Assembly: GCF_003965815.1 (NCBI RefSeq)
Contig: NZ_RXOE01000001.1
Coordinates: forward strand, 1-64,000
DNA length: 64,000 nt
From: Variovorax gossypii
GTDB taxonomy: Bacteria; Pseudomonadota; Gammaproteobacteria; Burkholderiales; Burkholderiaceae_C
Reading direction: 5' to 3'
Program-made: the position numbers and the translations under genes
Shown here: one piece after another, positions 47,601 through 55,497 of the stretch
How the letters are laid out: every line of letters starts with the position of its first letter
Numbering within the stretch: position 1 is the stretch's first letter
The notes under the pieces: model-generated
What the model was told of the DNA's origin: nothing
Databases searched by the model: none
What the model saw: the letters and a program-made list of their open reading frames with translations, nothing else

Positions 47601-49849
47601 TCGAAGCGTTCCAGCGCGCGCAGGTCGAGTTCCATCGCATCGACCAGCTGGCCGCGTTCGGCGCTTTCCTGCGCCAGCTCCTCGGGGGCTTCGAGCCAGT
47701 GCTCGTAGGTCTTGCGCAGGTTCTGCACGAAGGCCTTCTTGTCGCCCTGCGAGTCGTGGATCATGCAGCACAGCTCGTCCAGCCCCTGCTGGCGCAGGCG
47801 GTGGAACACCACGTCGATGGCGGCGCGCTTCTCGCACACGAAGAGCACGCGCTTGCCGCGCCCCACGTAGTCGGCGATCAGGTTGGTGATGGTCTGCGAC
47901 TTCCCGGTGCCCGGCGGTCCCTGGATGATGTAGCTGGTGCCCGTGCGCGCCAGCGCGACGGCGGCGGTCTGCGTGGCATCGGCCTGCACCACGGGCCACT
48001 GCTCGGCCAGCGGCAGCGAGGGCGGCGCCTCTGCATCCACCTGGCGCGGCTGCAGCGAGAACACGCGGTCGAAGGCCTCGTTGGCGATGCCGGACTCGGC
48101 CAGCCCCGAGTAGTCGCGCACCAGCGACATCTTGCGGTGGTTGAAGTTGCCCAGCGTCACGGCCGTGAGGTCGATGTCCCACTGGTACGGGTTGCCGGTG
48201 CTTTCGCGCAGCTCGATGGTCTTGCGTTCGGTTTCGGCCGAGGCGGCGGCGGGAGCCATCTGCGGCGCACGCGGCTGCGGCCTTGCGCCGACGGCGTCTC
48301 GCACCGGCAGCGGCACGCCGCGCACGCGCGCGTGGAAAAGCTGCAGCCCCAGTGGGCGGAAGTCGTCCTGCGCGTAGCTGAAGTCGTGCACCGCCGTCGG
48401 CAGCGCCGACGCGGCGCGCACGCGGGTGCGCCGCTTGAACTGTTCGAGCCGCTGCCGCGCGCGCTGGTGGATCAGCGCGATCTCGGGCTGGCGCACCAGC
48501 CGCAGCTGCACGCCGGGCTCGCTCTGCACGATCTGCGCTGCGAGCTGGGCGTGGAACTGCTCGATGGTGGTCTCGCGCAGGTCCACCGTCTCGGGCAGCA
48601 CGATGCCGTAGAGCTGGCGCAAGTGGTGCCGCAGCGTGGGGTTGACCTGCGCCTCGCTGGCCGAGGCCTCGAGCAGGTACTGGTCGCGCACGCCTTTCTT
48701 GCGCGTGAGCTCCACCGGCAGCATCAGCAGCGGCGACGCGATGCGCTCGGCCGCGTCTTCCTTGAGGTTGTGCCAGCGCAGGAAGGCGATGACCAGCGAC
48801 AGCTGCGAGAAGCCGTATTCGGAGCGATCGCGCCGCGCCTCCTGCAGGATACGGTCGAGCGCGCCGGGCAGGTAGGGCTGGTCCTCGAAGCGTAGCCAGC
48901 GCGCCAGCGGCACGGGGCTGCACGCGGTGATGTCGGAGGCGAAGCGGCCGTCCCACAGGCAGAGCTGGTCGACGCGGATGCTGTGCATGTCGACCACCAG
49001 CGGCACGCTCGCGATAGTGAGGTTCACGTGCGCCTGCGTGGGCTTGAAGTACAGCAGCCGGTTGCGCCGCGACAGGTCGAACAGTCGGTCGCGCAGGTGC
49101 AGCTGGATCGCCTCGCGGCGCTGGCCGGCGCCGTCCTTGGCGGGAGCGATGCGTTCCAGGCCCAGGTCCAGCGGCTGGTCGCGGTAGGTTTCGAGGCGGC
49201 GGATCACCGAGGGCAGGTCGCGCGCGCGCTCGTGGCGGTCGAGCGCCGTCATCTCGAAGATCACCGCCGCCACCACCGGATGCAGCCGGCGGTTGAGGTT
49301 GAACAGGTTGCCGCGGTTCGCGACGAAGCGACCCAGCTCTTCGCCGTCGTTGAAGTCGAGCCCGCAGGAAAGGCTGGCGAGCACCTGGCCCAGGCACAGG
49401 ATGTCGCTGAGCGCGTCGTGATGCGCGAAGCGCTGCTCCCAGGCGCCGTAGCCGGGCAGGTAGACCGGGCGCGTGGGCAGTGCGTCGGGCGCGGCGTTGG
49501 CCATGAGCATGAGGTTCTCGACCGAGAAGCCGGCATCGGCGTCGATGGTGACGCGCTGTTCGCCGACCACGCGCAGCACCGACGTGGCTGGCTGCTCGAG
49601 CGGCGCGATCGCTTCGAGGTTGCGGCGCGGCTCGGTGCCTTCGGGCTGCGCGAGCGCGAGCGCCGGGGCCTCGATGACGCGGTAGGCAAACGCGCTGCCG
49701 AGGGCGGCGACCTTGCCCTGCTCGTGCAGGGCGGACACCTCGCGCAGCAGCGGCAGCACCAGCTTGAGCACGTCGTCGGTCTGCAGGCCGCCGTGCGCGT
49801 CGGCGGCGTCGATCAGCTGCAGCAGGGGGGCGGATGCCTGTGTCGTCAT
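44630..49849 (-). CDS. DUF4011 superfamily I helicase with C-terminal Vsr/DUF559-like nuclease, possible defence protein
   Basis: 1739 residues. The N-terminal 230 are unassigned. DUF4011 begins near residue 245 (LFDLSRRNRLLYF). Superfamily I helicase motifs are intact: Walker A GPPGTGKS at 644-651, DEAS at 1277, GDEMQLPP soon after, then AWHYRS, VQGDERD and NVIFSRARHH. The C-terminal nuclease has Asp1651 (RFRCDLAL) and Asp1673 (LGILVD), then GWRVIQVLGKDWL, as in Vsr-like/DUF559/MTES_1575 endonucleases. This matches DUF4011-helicase-Vsr proteins described as antiphage candidates (Hhe). ATG 49849 overlaps the peptidase stop (ATGA), so both are coupled. The helicase-nuclease call is solid; defence is inferred. 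Confidence 0.9.
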   Translation of the reverse strand: MTTQASAPLLQLIDAADAHGGLQTDDVLKLVLPLLREVSALHEQGKVAALGSAFAYRVIEAPALALAQPEGTEPRRNLEAIAPLEQPATSVLRVVGEQRVTIDADAGFSVENLMLMANAAPDALPTRPVYLPGYGAWEQRFAHHDALSDILCLGQVLASLSCGLDFNDGEELGRFVANRGNLFNLNRRLHPVVAAVIFEMTALDRHERARDLPSVIRRLETYRDQPLDLGLERIAPAKDGAGQRREAIQLHLRDRLFDLSRRNRLLYFKPTQAHVNLTIASVPLVVDMHSIRVDQLCLWDGRFASDITACSPVPLARWLRFEDQPYLPGALDRILQEARRDRSEYGFSQLSLVIAFLRWHNLKEDAAERIASPLLMLPVELTRKKGVRDQYLLEASASEAQVNPTLRHHLRQLYGIVLPETVDLRETTIEQFHAQLAAQIVQSEPGVQLRLVRQPEIALIHQRARQRLEQFKRRTRVRAASALPTAVHDFSYAQDDFRPLGLQLFHARVRGVPLPVRDAVGARPQPRAPQMAPAAASAETERKTIELRESTGNPYQWDIDLTAVTLGNFNHRKMSLVRDYSGLAESGIANEAFDRVFSLQPRQVDAEAPPSLPLAEQWPVVQADATQTAAVALARTGTSYIIQGPPGTGKSQTITNLIADYVGRGKRVLFVCEKRAAIDVVFHRLRQQGLDELCCMIHDSQGDKKAFVQNLRKTYEHWLEAPEELAQESAERGQLVDAMELDLRALERFDAAMREVPAHIAVTLRELVSRLIALKPHDPTLTPLQAEALPAFAAWRGHAELISRLHLAVTESLGTASLAQHAFAQLAPSLLRQEKPLAKLVELSELTADSSGTCRDALAGAWPPLAEARATWADALAVVADARRVASLAARGQLSLLDGTHADSLALGNTMTERHGLTQALDEALQRTAQWRDKLTPADTEAGLAQARAQQGSLLRWLKPSWWRLNGELKRRYNFAAHAVRPQPSQILEQLLAEHTARAAVQKHQARIETDYGCADPEAFVQQLQALRSPDSSAGLRAEFQAHLRTGASAAARSVEQLAAAGVHVDTLDALLRDLLHDAAGQPLDALEKLARTLREQADALPSVLVPLQELADADPAVATALRTLPLPPDAIEYAVARESLERVYRAERWLPRFDGAALARHAQRLAEAERKLLERNARTLAAAVRQRFRDHVQKSALSASQLDAEGKLFKKSYNAGRRELEHEFGKTMRYKAIRELASGDTGQVVRDMKPIWLMSPLSVSDTLPLAADLFDVVIFDEASQIPVEEAVPALYRAPQIIVVGDEMQLPPTSFFSSGRDPEDDTVSVEEEGDRIAVVLDADSLLNQGARNLPATLLAWHYRSRYESLIGFSNAAFYAGNLYTIPDRSLPAPERDEILVQSRSPSDASVAAQADALLSRAISFHRVTDAVYESRVNEGEARHIAQLVRELLRRETGLSLGIVAFSEAQQGEIEEELEALASVDSAFAARLEAEYVREEDDQFCGLFIKNLENVQGDERDVILLSICYGPNAEGRMLMNFGPINQRGGEKRLNVIFSRARHHMAVVSTIRHEAITNDHNEGAAALKNFLRYSECLSRGDAGTARRVLEGMNPLTRGSGGPRHARADEVTAQIAAALRARGHAVDEQVGQSRFRCDLALRTPGSSPNDGHYALGILVDTATHYENRNVLERYVSRPRILDAFGWRVIQVLGKDWLHEPDAVLEQIEQALAKSGAASKEEISAAR

Positions 49850-51066
49850 GTGGTCGCGGCTTGCTGGTGCTGGGACTGCGCCTTGTCGAGCAGGGCGGCG
49901 GCTTCGCGCTTCACGCGCGTGAGGTTGCGCTTGGGAAAGCGCATGTCCTTGACCACGCGCTGCTCCAGCGGCCCGGCGCAGCCCAGTGCTTCGGCGATGC
50001 CGAGCGCGGCGGCCAGGGTGACGTCGTCGAGCTCGGGGTCGGCCGCGACGAAGTCGACCAGCACGCTGGCCATGTAGTCGTGCAGGCCGGCGGGCACCTC
50101 CTCGGGCGGGGGCATGGCCGAACCGGGCGGCTTGAAGTCGGGGAAGAAGCGGCGCGCGTGCGCCAGCAGCGGCTCCGACTGCAGGAAGGGCCGCTGCAGC
50201 AGCTGCGCGATGGTGGCACGCGTGATCGCGCCCACGCGCTGCTGGCCGAGGATGTCGAGCGTGCCCAGGTCGAGCGGGCCTTCGAGCGCGCCGGCCAGCC
50301 ATTCGTCGGCATCGGGCTCGCGTTCGGTCCACAGGCGCAGCGCACGGGCGCGCACGAACACTTCGGGGTGGCTCGTGCCGCGCGTCTGCATGTCGGGCGC
50401 GGCGCAGATCTCCTCGGCCTGCTGCAGGTAGCTGGCGGCGTTGACCTGGCTCAGGCCGGTCTGCACTTTCACCAGCGCGCTCACCGCCGGCTCCAGCGAG
50501 CCGCAGGCCACGCAGCCGCCGCGATCGGCAAAGGCTTCGGTGTAGAGCGCGTAGCGGCGTGCCGCCTGCAGGTGGCTGGCATCGGCGCGCGGATCGGCCG
50601 CGGTGGCGTTCAGCAGCCGGTCGACGACGTGGTACCTACCGCCGTCGAGCTCCCACAGCAGGTAGTGGGCCAGCTCGTGACCCAGCACGGCCTGCATCTC
50701 GGCGCCCTGCAGGCGCTCCAGCAGCGGGCCCGAGAGCACGATGTGCGCCTCGCCGGGCATGAAGTGGATCGCGGCGTTCATCGCGCCGTCGCCCGCCTGG
50801 TAGAGCGTGACGGACGCGGTGATGCCCAGCCGCTGCGAGGCGAGCTGAGCATGCGCATGCAGCTCAGGGTGCGCGGCCGCGTCGAGCCGGTAGGAGTTGC
50901 GCAGCAGTTCGGCGCGCACGGCGGAGGCGTGCTCCTCGCGCGCCTCGGCGGAGGCGGCCCAGCGCCAGACCTCGGGCTCGTTCGCCTCAAGCCATGCGGC
51001 CAGGGCGCGCTGGTAGGGCAGCGGAGTCAGGTCCTCGAGGCTTACGGCAGGGGTGGTTTCGACCAT
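49846..51066 (-). CDS. M48-type zinc metallopeptidase coupled to helicase-nuclease
   Basis: 406 residues. The zinc-binding motif HELAH is at His130-His134, with a third ligand candidate Glu177 in YTEAFADR, the spacing of M48 peptidases. Unlike HtpX or Ste24 it has no hydrophobic membrane segments or signal peptide, so it is probably cytosolic. The C-terminal 200 residues have no recognisable domain (helical, FLQSEPLLAHARRFFPDFKPP). The stop overlaps the helicase start by four bases. A perfect dyad sits 12-29 bases upstream. Function as a sensor, an activator of the helicase by cleavage or a toxin is speculative. Confidence 0.85.
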   Translation of the reverse strand: MVETTPAVSLEDLTPLPYQRALAAWLEANEPEVWRWAASAEAREEHASAVRAELLRNSYRLDAAAHPELHAHAQLASQRLGITASVTLYQAGDGAMNAAIHFMPGEAHIVLSGPLLERLQGAEMQAVLGHELAHYLLWELDGGRYHVVDRLLNATAADPRADASHLQAARRYALYTEAFADRGGCVACGSLEPAVSALVKVQTGLSQVNAASYLQQAEEICAAPDMQTRGTSHPEVFVRARALRLWTEREPDADEWLAGALEGPLDLGTLDILGQQRVGAITRATIAQLLQRPFLQSEPLLAHARRFFPDFKPPGSAMPPPEEVPAGLHDYMASVLVDFVAADPELDDVTLAAALGIAEALGCAGPLEQRVVKDMRFPKRNLTRVKREAAALLDKAQSQHQQAATT

Positions 51067-51077
51067 GTCAGGAGCGC

Positions 51078-51095
51078 CGGCAACAAATGTTGCCG
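51078..51095. promoter_or_regulatory. Perfect 8+8 dyad immediately upstream of the peptidase gene
   Basis: CGGCAACA-AA-TGTTGCCG lies 12-29 bases ahead of the peptidase start in the 61-base gap after the ftsI-like gene. Probable roles are an operator repressing the two-gene module or a hairpin that blocks its translation start. It has no T-run for a terminator. A weak -10-like TAGGAT lies just upstream on the minus strand. Confidence 0.5.
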
Positions 51096-51127
51096 ACGAT
51101 CCTAAACGAGCATGGAGGCAGCTCGGT

Positions 51128-52858
51128 TCAGTGCGCCATCGACGTCACGGCGAGATCGGGCACCACGTTCATGATGCGCAGCGTCTGCTGCACCACCTGG
51201 CTGAACACCGGCGCGGCCACGAGGCCGCCGAAGTACTTGCCGGCGCTGGGCTCGTCGACCATCACCGCGACGATGATGCGCGGCTTGTCGATGGGCGACA
51301 TGCCCGTGTACCAGGCGCGGTACTTGTTGCTCGCGTAGCCCTTGCCCACCTGCTTGTGCGCGGTGCCGGTCTTGCCGCCCACCGAGTAGCCCACGGTCTG
51401 GGCCAGCGGCGCGGTGCCGCCGGGCGCGGCGGCCATGTGCATCATCTGGCGCACCTCGCTGGCCACCAGCGGCGAGAACACCTGCACGCCGGCGGGTTCC
51501 TCGCCGTGGTTCTTCAGCAGGCTGATGGGGATCACCTCGCCGTCGTGCGCGAAGGCCGTGTAGGCATGCGCGATCTGGAACAGCGACGCCGACAGGCCGT
51601 AGCCGTACGACATGGTGGCCTGCTCGATCGGCCGCCACGACTTCCACGGCCGCAGCCTGCCGGTCACCGCGCCGGGGAAGGGCGTCTGCGGCTTCTGGCC
51701 GAGGCCTACGGCGGTGAGCGAATTCCACATCTCCTGTGCCGACATGCGCTGCGAGATCTTGGTCGCGCCGACGTTGCTCGACTTCTGGATCACGCCTTCG
51801 ACCGTGAGCACGCCGAAGTTCTCGTCGTCGTGGATGGTCGCGCCCGAGACGGTGATGCGCCCTGGATTGGTGTCGATGATGGTCTTGGGCGTGACCCGGC
51901 CCAGCTGCAGCGCGGTGGCGACGGTGATGGGCTTCATCGTCGAGCCGGGCTCGAACACGTCGGTCATCGCGCGGTTGCGCAGCTGCTCGCCGGTGAGGCT
52001 GTGGCGGTCGTTGGGGTCGTAGCTCGGGTAGTTGGCCATGGCCAGCAGCTCGCCCGTCTGCGCATTCACCACCACCACGCTGCCGGCGCGCGCCTTGTTG
52101 GCGATGACGGCGTCGCGGATCTTCTCGTAGGCCACGAACTGCACCTGGTCGTCGATGCTGAGCTGGATGTCGTGGCCGGGCGTGGGCGGCACCTGGTCCT
52201 CGGTGTCCTCCACGATGTGGCCCAGCCGGTCCTTCAGCACGTGGCGCGAGCCGGCCTTGCCGGCCAGGTCGTGGTCGAAGGCGAGTTCGATGCCTTCCTG
52301 GCCGATGTCTTCCACGTTGGTGAAGCCCGCCAGGTGCGCCGCCGCCTCGCCCTCGGGGTACTGGCGACGGTAGTCGCGGCGCAGGTAGACGCCCTTGATG
52401 TTGAGCGCGGCAACCTGCTTCGCCACGGGCTCGTCGACCTGGCGCTTGACCCAGACGAAGCTCTTGTCCTCGTCTTCCAGCTTCTTGTCGAAGTCCTTCT
52501 GCGGCATGCCGAGCAGCTTCGCGGCCTGCCTGAGTTTTTCCTGCGTGGCCGGGTCGTCGCGCTCGATGTCTTCCGGAATGGCCCAGATGCTGGGAGCGGG
52601 GATGTCCGAGGCCAGGATCAGCCCGTTGCGGTCGAGGATGCGGCCCCGGTTTGCCGGCAGCTCCAGCGTGCGCTGGTAGCGCACCTCGCCCTGGTGCTGG
52701 AAGAAGTCGTTGGCGAAGATCTGGACGTAGGCTGCGCGCCCGGCCAGCAGCAGGAAGCCGAAGGCGACGCTGGCCACGATGAACTTGCTGCGCCACACGG
52801 GAGTGGGGCTGGCGAGCAGGGGACTGCTGCCGTAGCGGATGCGGCCGTTGGGGGTCAT
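51128..52858 (-). CDS. ftsI: FtsI-type peptidoglycan DD-transpeptidase (class B penicillin-binding protein)
   Basis: 576 residues. One membrane anchor at about 25-45, a pedestal domain and a transpeptidase domain with SxxK at Ser306 (EPGSTMKP), SSN at about 358 (KSSNVG) and KTGT at about 496 (GGKTGTAHK). All catalytic motifs are intact. It crosslinks septal peptidoglycan in the family. It lies outside the division/cell-wall cluster and directly after tolA, so it is probably a second ftsI-like copy. Two dyads occupy the 87-base leader. The paralogue status cannot be checked from this window. Confidence 0.9.
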   Translation of the reverse strand: MTPNGRIRYGSSPLLASPTPVWRSKFIVASVAFGFLLLAGRAAYVQIFANDFFQHQGEVRYQRTLELPANRGRILDRNGLILASDIPAPSIWAIPEDIERDDPATQEKLRQAAKLLGMPQKDFDKKLEDEDKSFVWVKRQVDEPVAKQVAALNIKGVYLRRDYRRQYPEGEAAAHLAGFTNVEDIGQEGIELAFDHDLAGKAGSRHVLKDRLGHIVEDTEDQVPPTPGHDIQLSIDDQVQFVAYEKIRDAVIANKARAGSVVVVNAQTGELLAMANYPSYDPNDRHSLTGEQLRNRAMTDVFEPGSTMKPITVATALQLGRVTPKTIIDTNPGRITVSGATIHDDENFGVLTVEGVIQKSSNVGATKISQRMSAQEMWNSLTAVGLGQKPQTPFPGAVTGRLRPWKSWRPIEQATMSYGYGLSASLFQIAHAYTAFAHDGEVIPISLLKNHGEEPAGVQVFSPLVASEVRQMMHMAAAPGGTAPLAQTVGYSVGGKTGTAHKQVGKGYASNKYRAWYTGMSPIDKPRIIVAVMVDEPSAGKYFGGLVAAPVFSQVVQQTLRIMNVVPDLAVTSMAH

Positions 52859-52862
52859 GAGC

Positions 52863-52875
52863 CTCGATTATCGAG
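52863..52875. promoter_or_regulatory. Short palindrome overlapping the ftsI ribosome-binding site
   Basis: CTCGATTATCGAG ends four bases before the ftsI ATG. On the mRNA its 3' arm contains the GAGG signal, so partial pairing could limit ribosome access. As DNA it could also bind a regulator. Confidence 0.35.
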
Positions 52876-52903
52876 TTCCGGGTGACGTGCAAGTCACCCG
52901 GAA
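52876..52903. terminator. Strong hairpin between tolA and ftsI
   Basis: TTCCGGGTGAC-6 nt-GTCACCCGGAA is an eleven-pair perfect stem in the gap between the ftsI start and the tolA stop. No T-run follows in the tol direction, so it may be a Rho-assisted terminator or an mRNA processing/stability element within one long transcript. Confidence 0.5.
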
Positions 52904-52945
52904 GGGGCCCATTTTCTTAGCTGCGCGTTAGGCGCAGGCTGGAAA

Positions 52946-53863
52946 TCAGCGCTTGGGTCGCAGCGTGACGATCAGCGACGGGAAGATGCGCCCGTCGGTG
53001 TCGCGAGGCAGCTTGTCGGTCTTGCGCAGGCCGCGCTCGGCGGCGTCGTCCCAGCCGGGCAGGCCGCTCGACTTGCTGAGCTTCACGCCGACGATGGTGC
53101 CGTCGGGTGCCAGGCTCACCTCGAACTCGGCCGCCGGGTTGCCGTTCACGGTGTCGGCATCGGGGAAGGTGATGTTCGGGCGCACCGCGGCGGCGATGCG
53201 GCCGGCATAGCCGCTGGACGGACCGGACGTACGTTGGGCCGTGCCGCGCGAGTCGTCGCTGCCGGTGGCATTCGCAAGGCCCTGCATGCGCTTGAGCGCG
53301 GCGGCGCGGTCGGCGGCTGCCTGCTTCGCGGCGGTTTCGGCCTTCTTCTGCTCTGCCTGCTTGGCCTCGGCCTCCTGCTGCTTCTTCTGCTCGGCCAGCT
53401 TCTGCTGCTGTTCCTTCTTGCGCTGGGCTTCGTCCTCGGCGCGCTGCTTGGCTTCCAGCTCTTTTTTCTTCTGCTGCTGTTGCCGCTCGAGTTCGCGCTC
53501 CTGCTGTTCCTTCTGCTCCTTGAGCTTCTTCTCGCGCTCGAGGGCGATGTCGGGAGCCTTCGGTGCGGGGGCGGGCTCGGGAGCCTTCGCTGCAGGCGGG
53601 GGCGGCGGTGCGGGGGCGGGCGGCGGTGGCGCGGGAACGGGAGCGGGTGCCGGCGGTGCCTGCAGGCGGGGAGCCGCCTGCTGCACCGTGGAAGACCACA
53701 GCTCCGCATCGACGGCGCCTTCGTCGGCGTCGCTGCGCCAGCGCACGCCCCAGGTCAGCGCCGCGATCAGCAGGCCGTGAGCGATGAGCGCCAGTACCAG
53801 TGCACGCCCAGTGCCGCGTTGCGGCGGCGGTGCGAACTCGGGGCGATCCAGTGCGAGCGACAT
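52946..53863 (-). CDS. tolA: TolA, periplasm-spanning Tol-Pal protein
   Basis: 305 residues. The N-terminal membrane helix (about 19-40) is followed by a proline/alanine stretch (about 68-100), a Lys/Glu/Gln/Ala coiled coil (about 110-190), and a TonB/TolA C-terminal domain (IAAAVRPNITFP and the FEVSLAPDGTIVGVKLSKSSG segment). TolA connects TolQR in the inner membrane to Pal in the outer membrane and is needed for envelope constriction. It lies three bases after tolR. No tolB or pal follows. Confidence 0.92.
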   Translation of the reverse strand: MSLALDRPEFAPPPQRGTGRALVLALIAHGLLIAALTWGVRWRSDADEGAVDAELWSSTVQQAAPRLQAPPAPAPVPAPPPPAPAPPPPPAAKAPEPAPAPKAPDIALEREKKLKEQKEQQERELERQQQQKKKELEAKQRAEDEAQRKKEQQQKLAEQKKQQEAEAKQAEQKKAETAAKQAAADRAAALKRMQGLANATGSDDSRGTAQRTSGPSSGYAGRIAAAVRPNITFPDADTVNGNPAAEFEVSLAPDGTIVGVKLSKSSGLPGWDDAAERGLRKTDKLPRDTDGRIFPSLIVTLRPKR

Positions 53864-53866
53864 GCC

Positions 53867-54304
<438 letters not shown>

Positions 54305-54319
54305 GCGCTGCGCCTCCGT

Positions 54320-55042
54320 TCAGCGGTTGGCCGGAGCCACCGAGGAGCCCGCGCCGCCGGCGGCCGGGTTGGCCGACAGGTTGCGCTGCAGGATGTTGGA
54401 GAACTCCTCGATGTACGTTTCGAGGGCGATGGCGATCTTGTCGATCTCGCGGGCGAAGCGGTTGTAGCCCACGACCGCTGGAATGGCGGCGAAGAGGCCG
54501 ATGGCGGTGGCCACCAGCGCCTCGGCGATGCCGGGGGCCACGGTGGCCAGCGTCACCTGTGCCAGGGCGGCAAGGCCGGTGAAGGCGTGCATGATGCCCC
54601 ATACGGTGCCGAAGAGGCCCACGTACGGAGAGACGGAGCCGACGGTGGCCAGGAAGGAGAGGTTCTGCTCGGCCGCATCGAGTTCGCGCTGGAAGCTCGC
54701 GCGCATCGCGCGGCGGGCGCCGTCGAGCAGCGTGCCGGCGTCGGTGACGTGGCGCTCGCGCAGCTTCTGGTACTCGCGCATGCCGGAGGCGAAGATGCGC
54801 TCCATGGGGCCGGCGAACTTGGCGTTCTGCGCGGCGGAGGCGAAGAGTTCGTTGAGGCTGGTGCCCGACCAGAACTCGCGTTCGAAGTCGTCGTTGAGGG
54901 CCCGCATGCGCCGCAGCGCGAAGTACTTGCGGATGATCGCGGCCCAGCTTGCGATCGAGACGATCACGAGCAGCAGCACGACCAGTTGCACCACGAAGCT
55001 CGCATGGAGCAGGAGATTGATGATGGAAAGGTCTTGGTTCAT
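54320..55042 (-). CDS. tolQ: TolQ, inner-membrane proton channel of Tol-Pal
   Basis: 240 residues with three membrane helices, the last two in the conserved segments SPYVGLFGTVWGIMHAF and GIAEALVATAIGLFAAIPAVVG. It forms the stator with TolR. The ATG overlaps the ybgC stop (ATGA), the classic arrangement ybgC-tolQ-tolR-tolA. The C-terminus is Gly/Ala rich. Confidence 0.95.
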   Translation of the reverse strand: MNQDLSIINLLLHASFVVQLVVLLLVIVSIASWAAIIRKYFALRRMRALNDDFEREFWSGTSLNELFASAAQNAKFAGPMERIFASGMREYQKLRERHVTDAGTLLDGARRAMRASFQRELDAAEQNLSFLATVGSVSPYVGLFGTVWGIMHAFTGLAALAQVTLATVAPGIAEALVATAIGLFAAIPAVVGYNRFAREIDKIAIALETYIEEFSNILQRNLSANPAAGGAGSSVAPANR

Positions 55043-55497
55043 GGCTTGAAAGGTTGAGTCATGGAGCCGCTGTAGCGCTCGAGGGTTCCCGTCACCTGTT
55101 TCGGGATGCGTGCGGGCCGAAGTGTGGCCGCGTCCACCCATCCGATGCGGATCGCGCCTTCGCACAGCAGGACGGGTTCGGAGGCCCCCGTTCGCTCCTG
55201 CTCTGTTTTCGATAGCACGCGCTGTCCGATTATCAGTGACGCGGTGCCCAGTTGTTGAAGATCGGCCGTAACGAGCAGTTCGTCGTCCAGTCGGGAGGGT
55301 CGATGGTATTTGAGCTGTGTCTCGCTCACCACGAACTGGCCGCCGGTTTCCTCGCGCAGCTTGCGCTGCTCCACGCCCAGGGAGCGCAGCCACTCGGTGC
55401 GGCCGCGCTCCATGAACTTCAGGTAGTTGGCGTAGAACACGATGCCGCCGGCGTCGGTGTCTTCCCAGTAGACGCGGATCGGGAACGCGTAGCTCAT
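55039..55497 (-). CDS. ybgC: YbgC-type acyl-CoA thioesterase
   Basis: 152 residues, hot-dog fold. The catalytic signature is VYWEDTDAGGIVFYANYL, with Asp in the DTDAGG motif. The family hydrolyses short-chain acyl-CoAs. It sits first in the tol gene series as usual; both ends overlap neighbours by ATGA (aminotransferase upstream, tolQ downstream). Confidence 0.95.
   Translation of the reverse strand: MSYAFPIRVYWEDTDAGGIVFYANYLKFMERGRTEWLRSLGVEQRKLREETGGQFVVSETQLKYHRPSRLDDELLVTADLQQLGTASLIIGQRVLSKTEQERTGASEPVLLCEGAIRIGWVDAATLRPARIPKQVTGTLERYSGSMTQPFKP

Noticed and set aside
44630..51066. Mobile island with integrase or direct repeats around the helicase-peptidase module
   Set aside because: No integrase, transposase, tRNA or flanking direct repeat was found by eye; both flanks are ordinary chromosomal genes.
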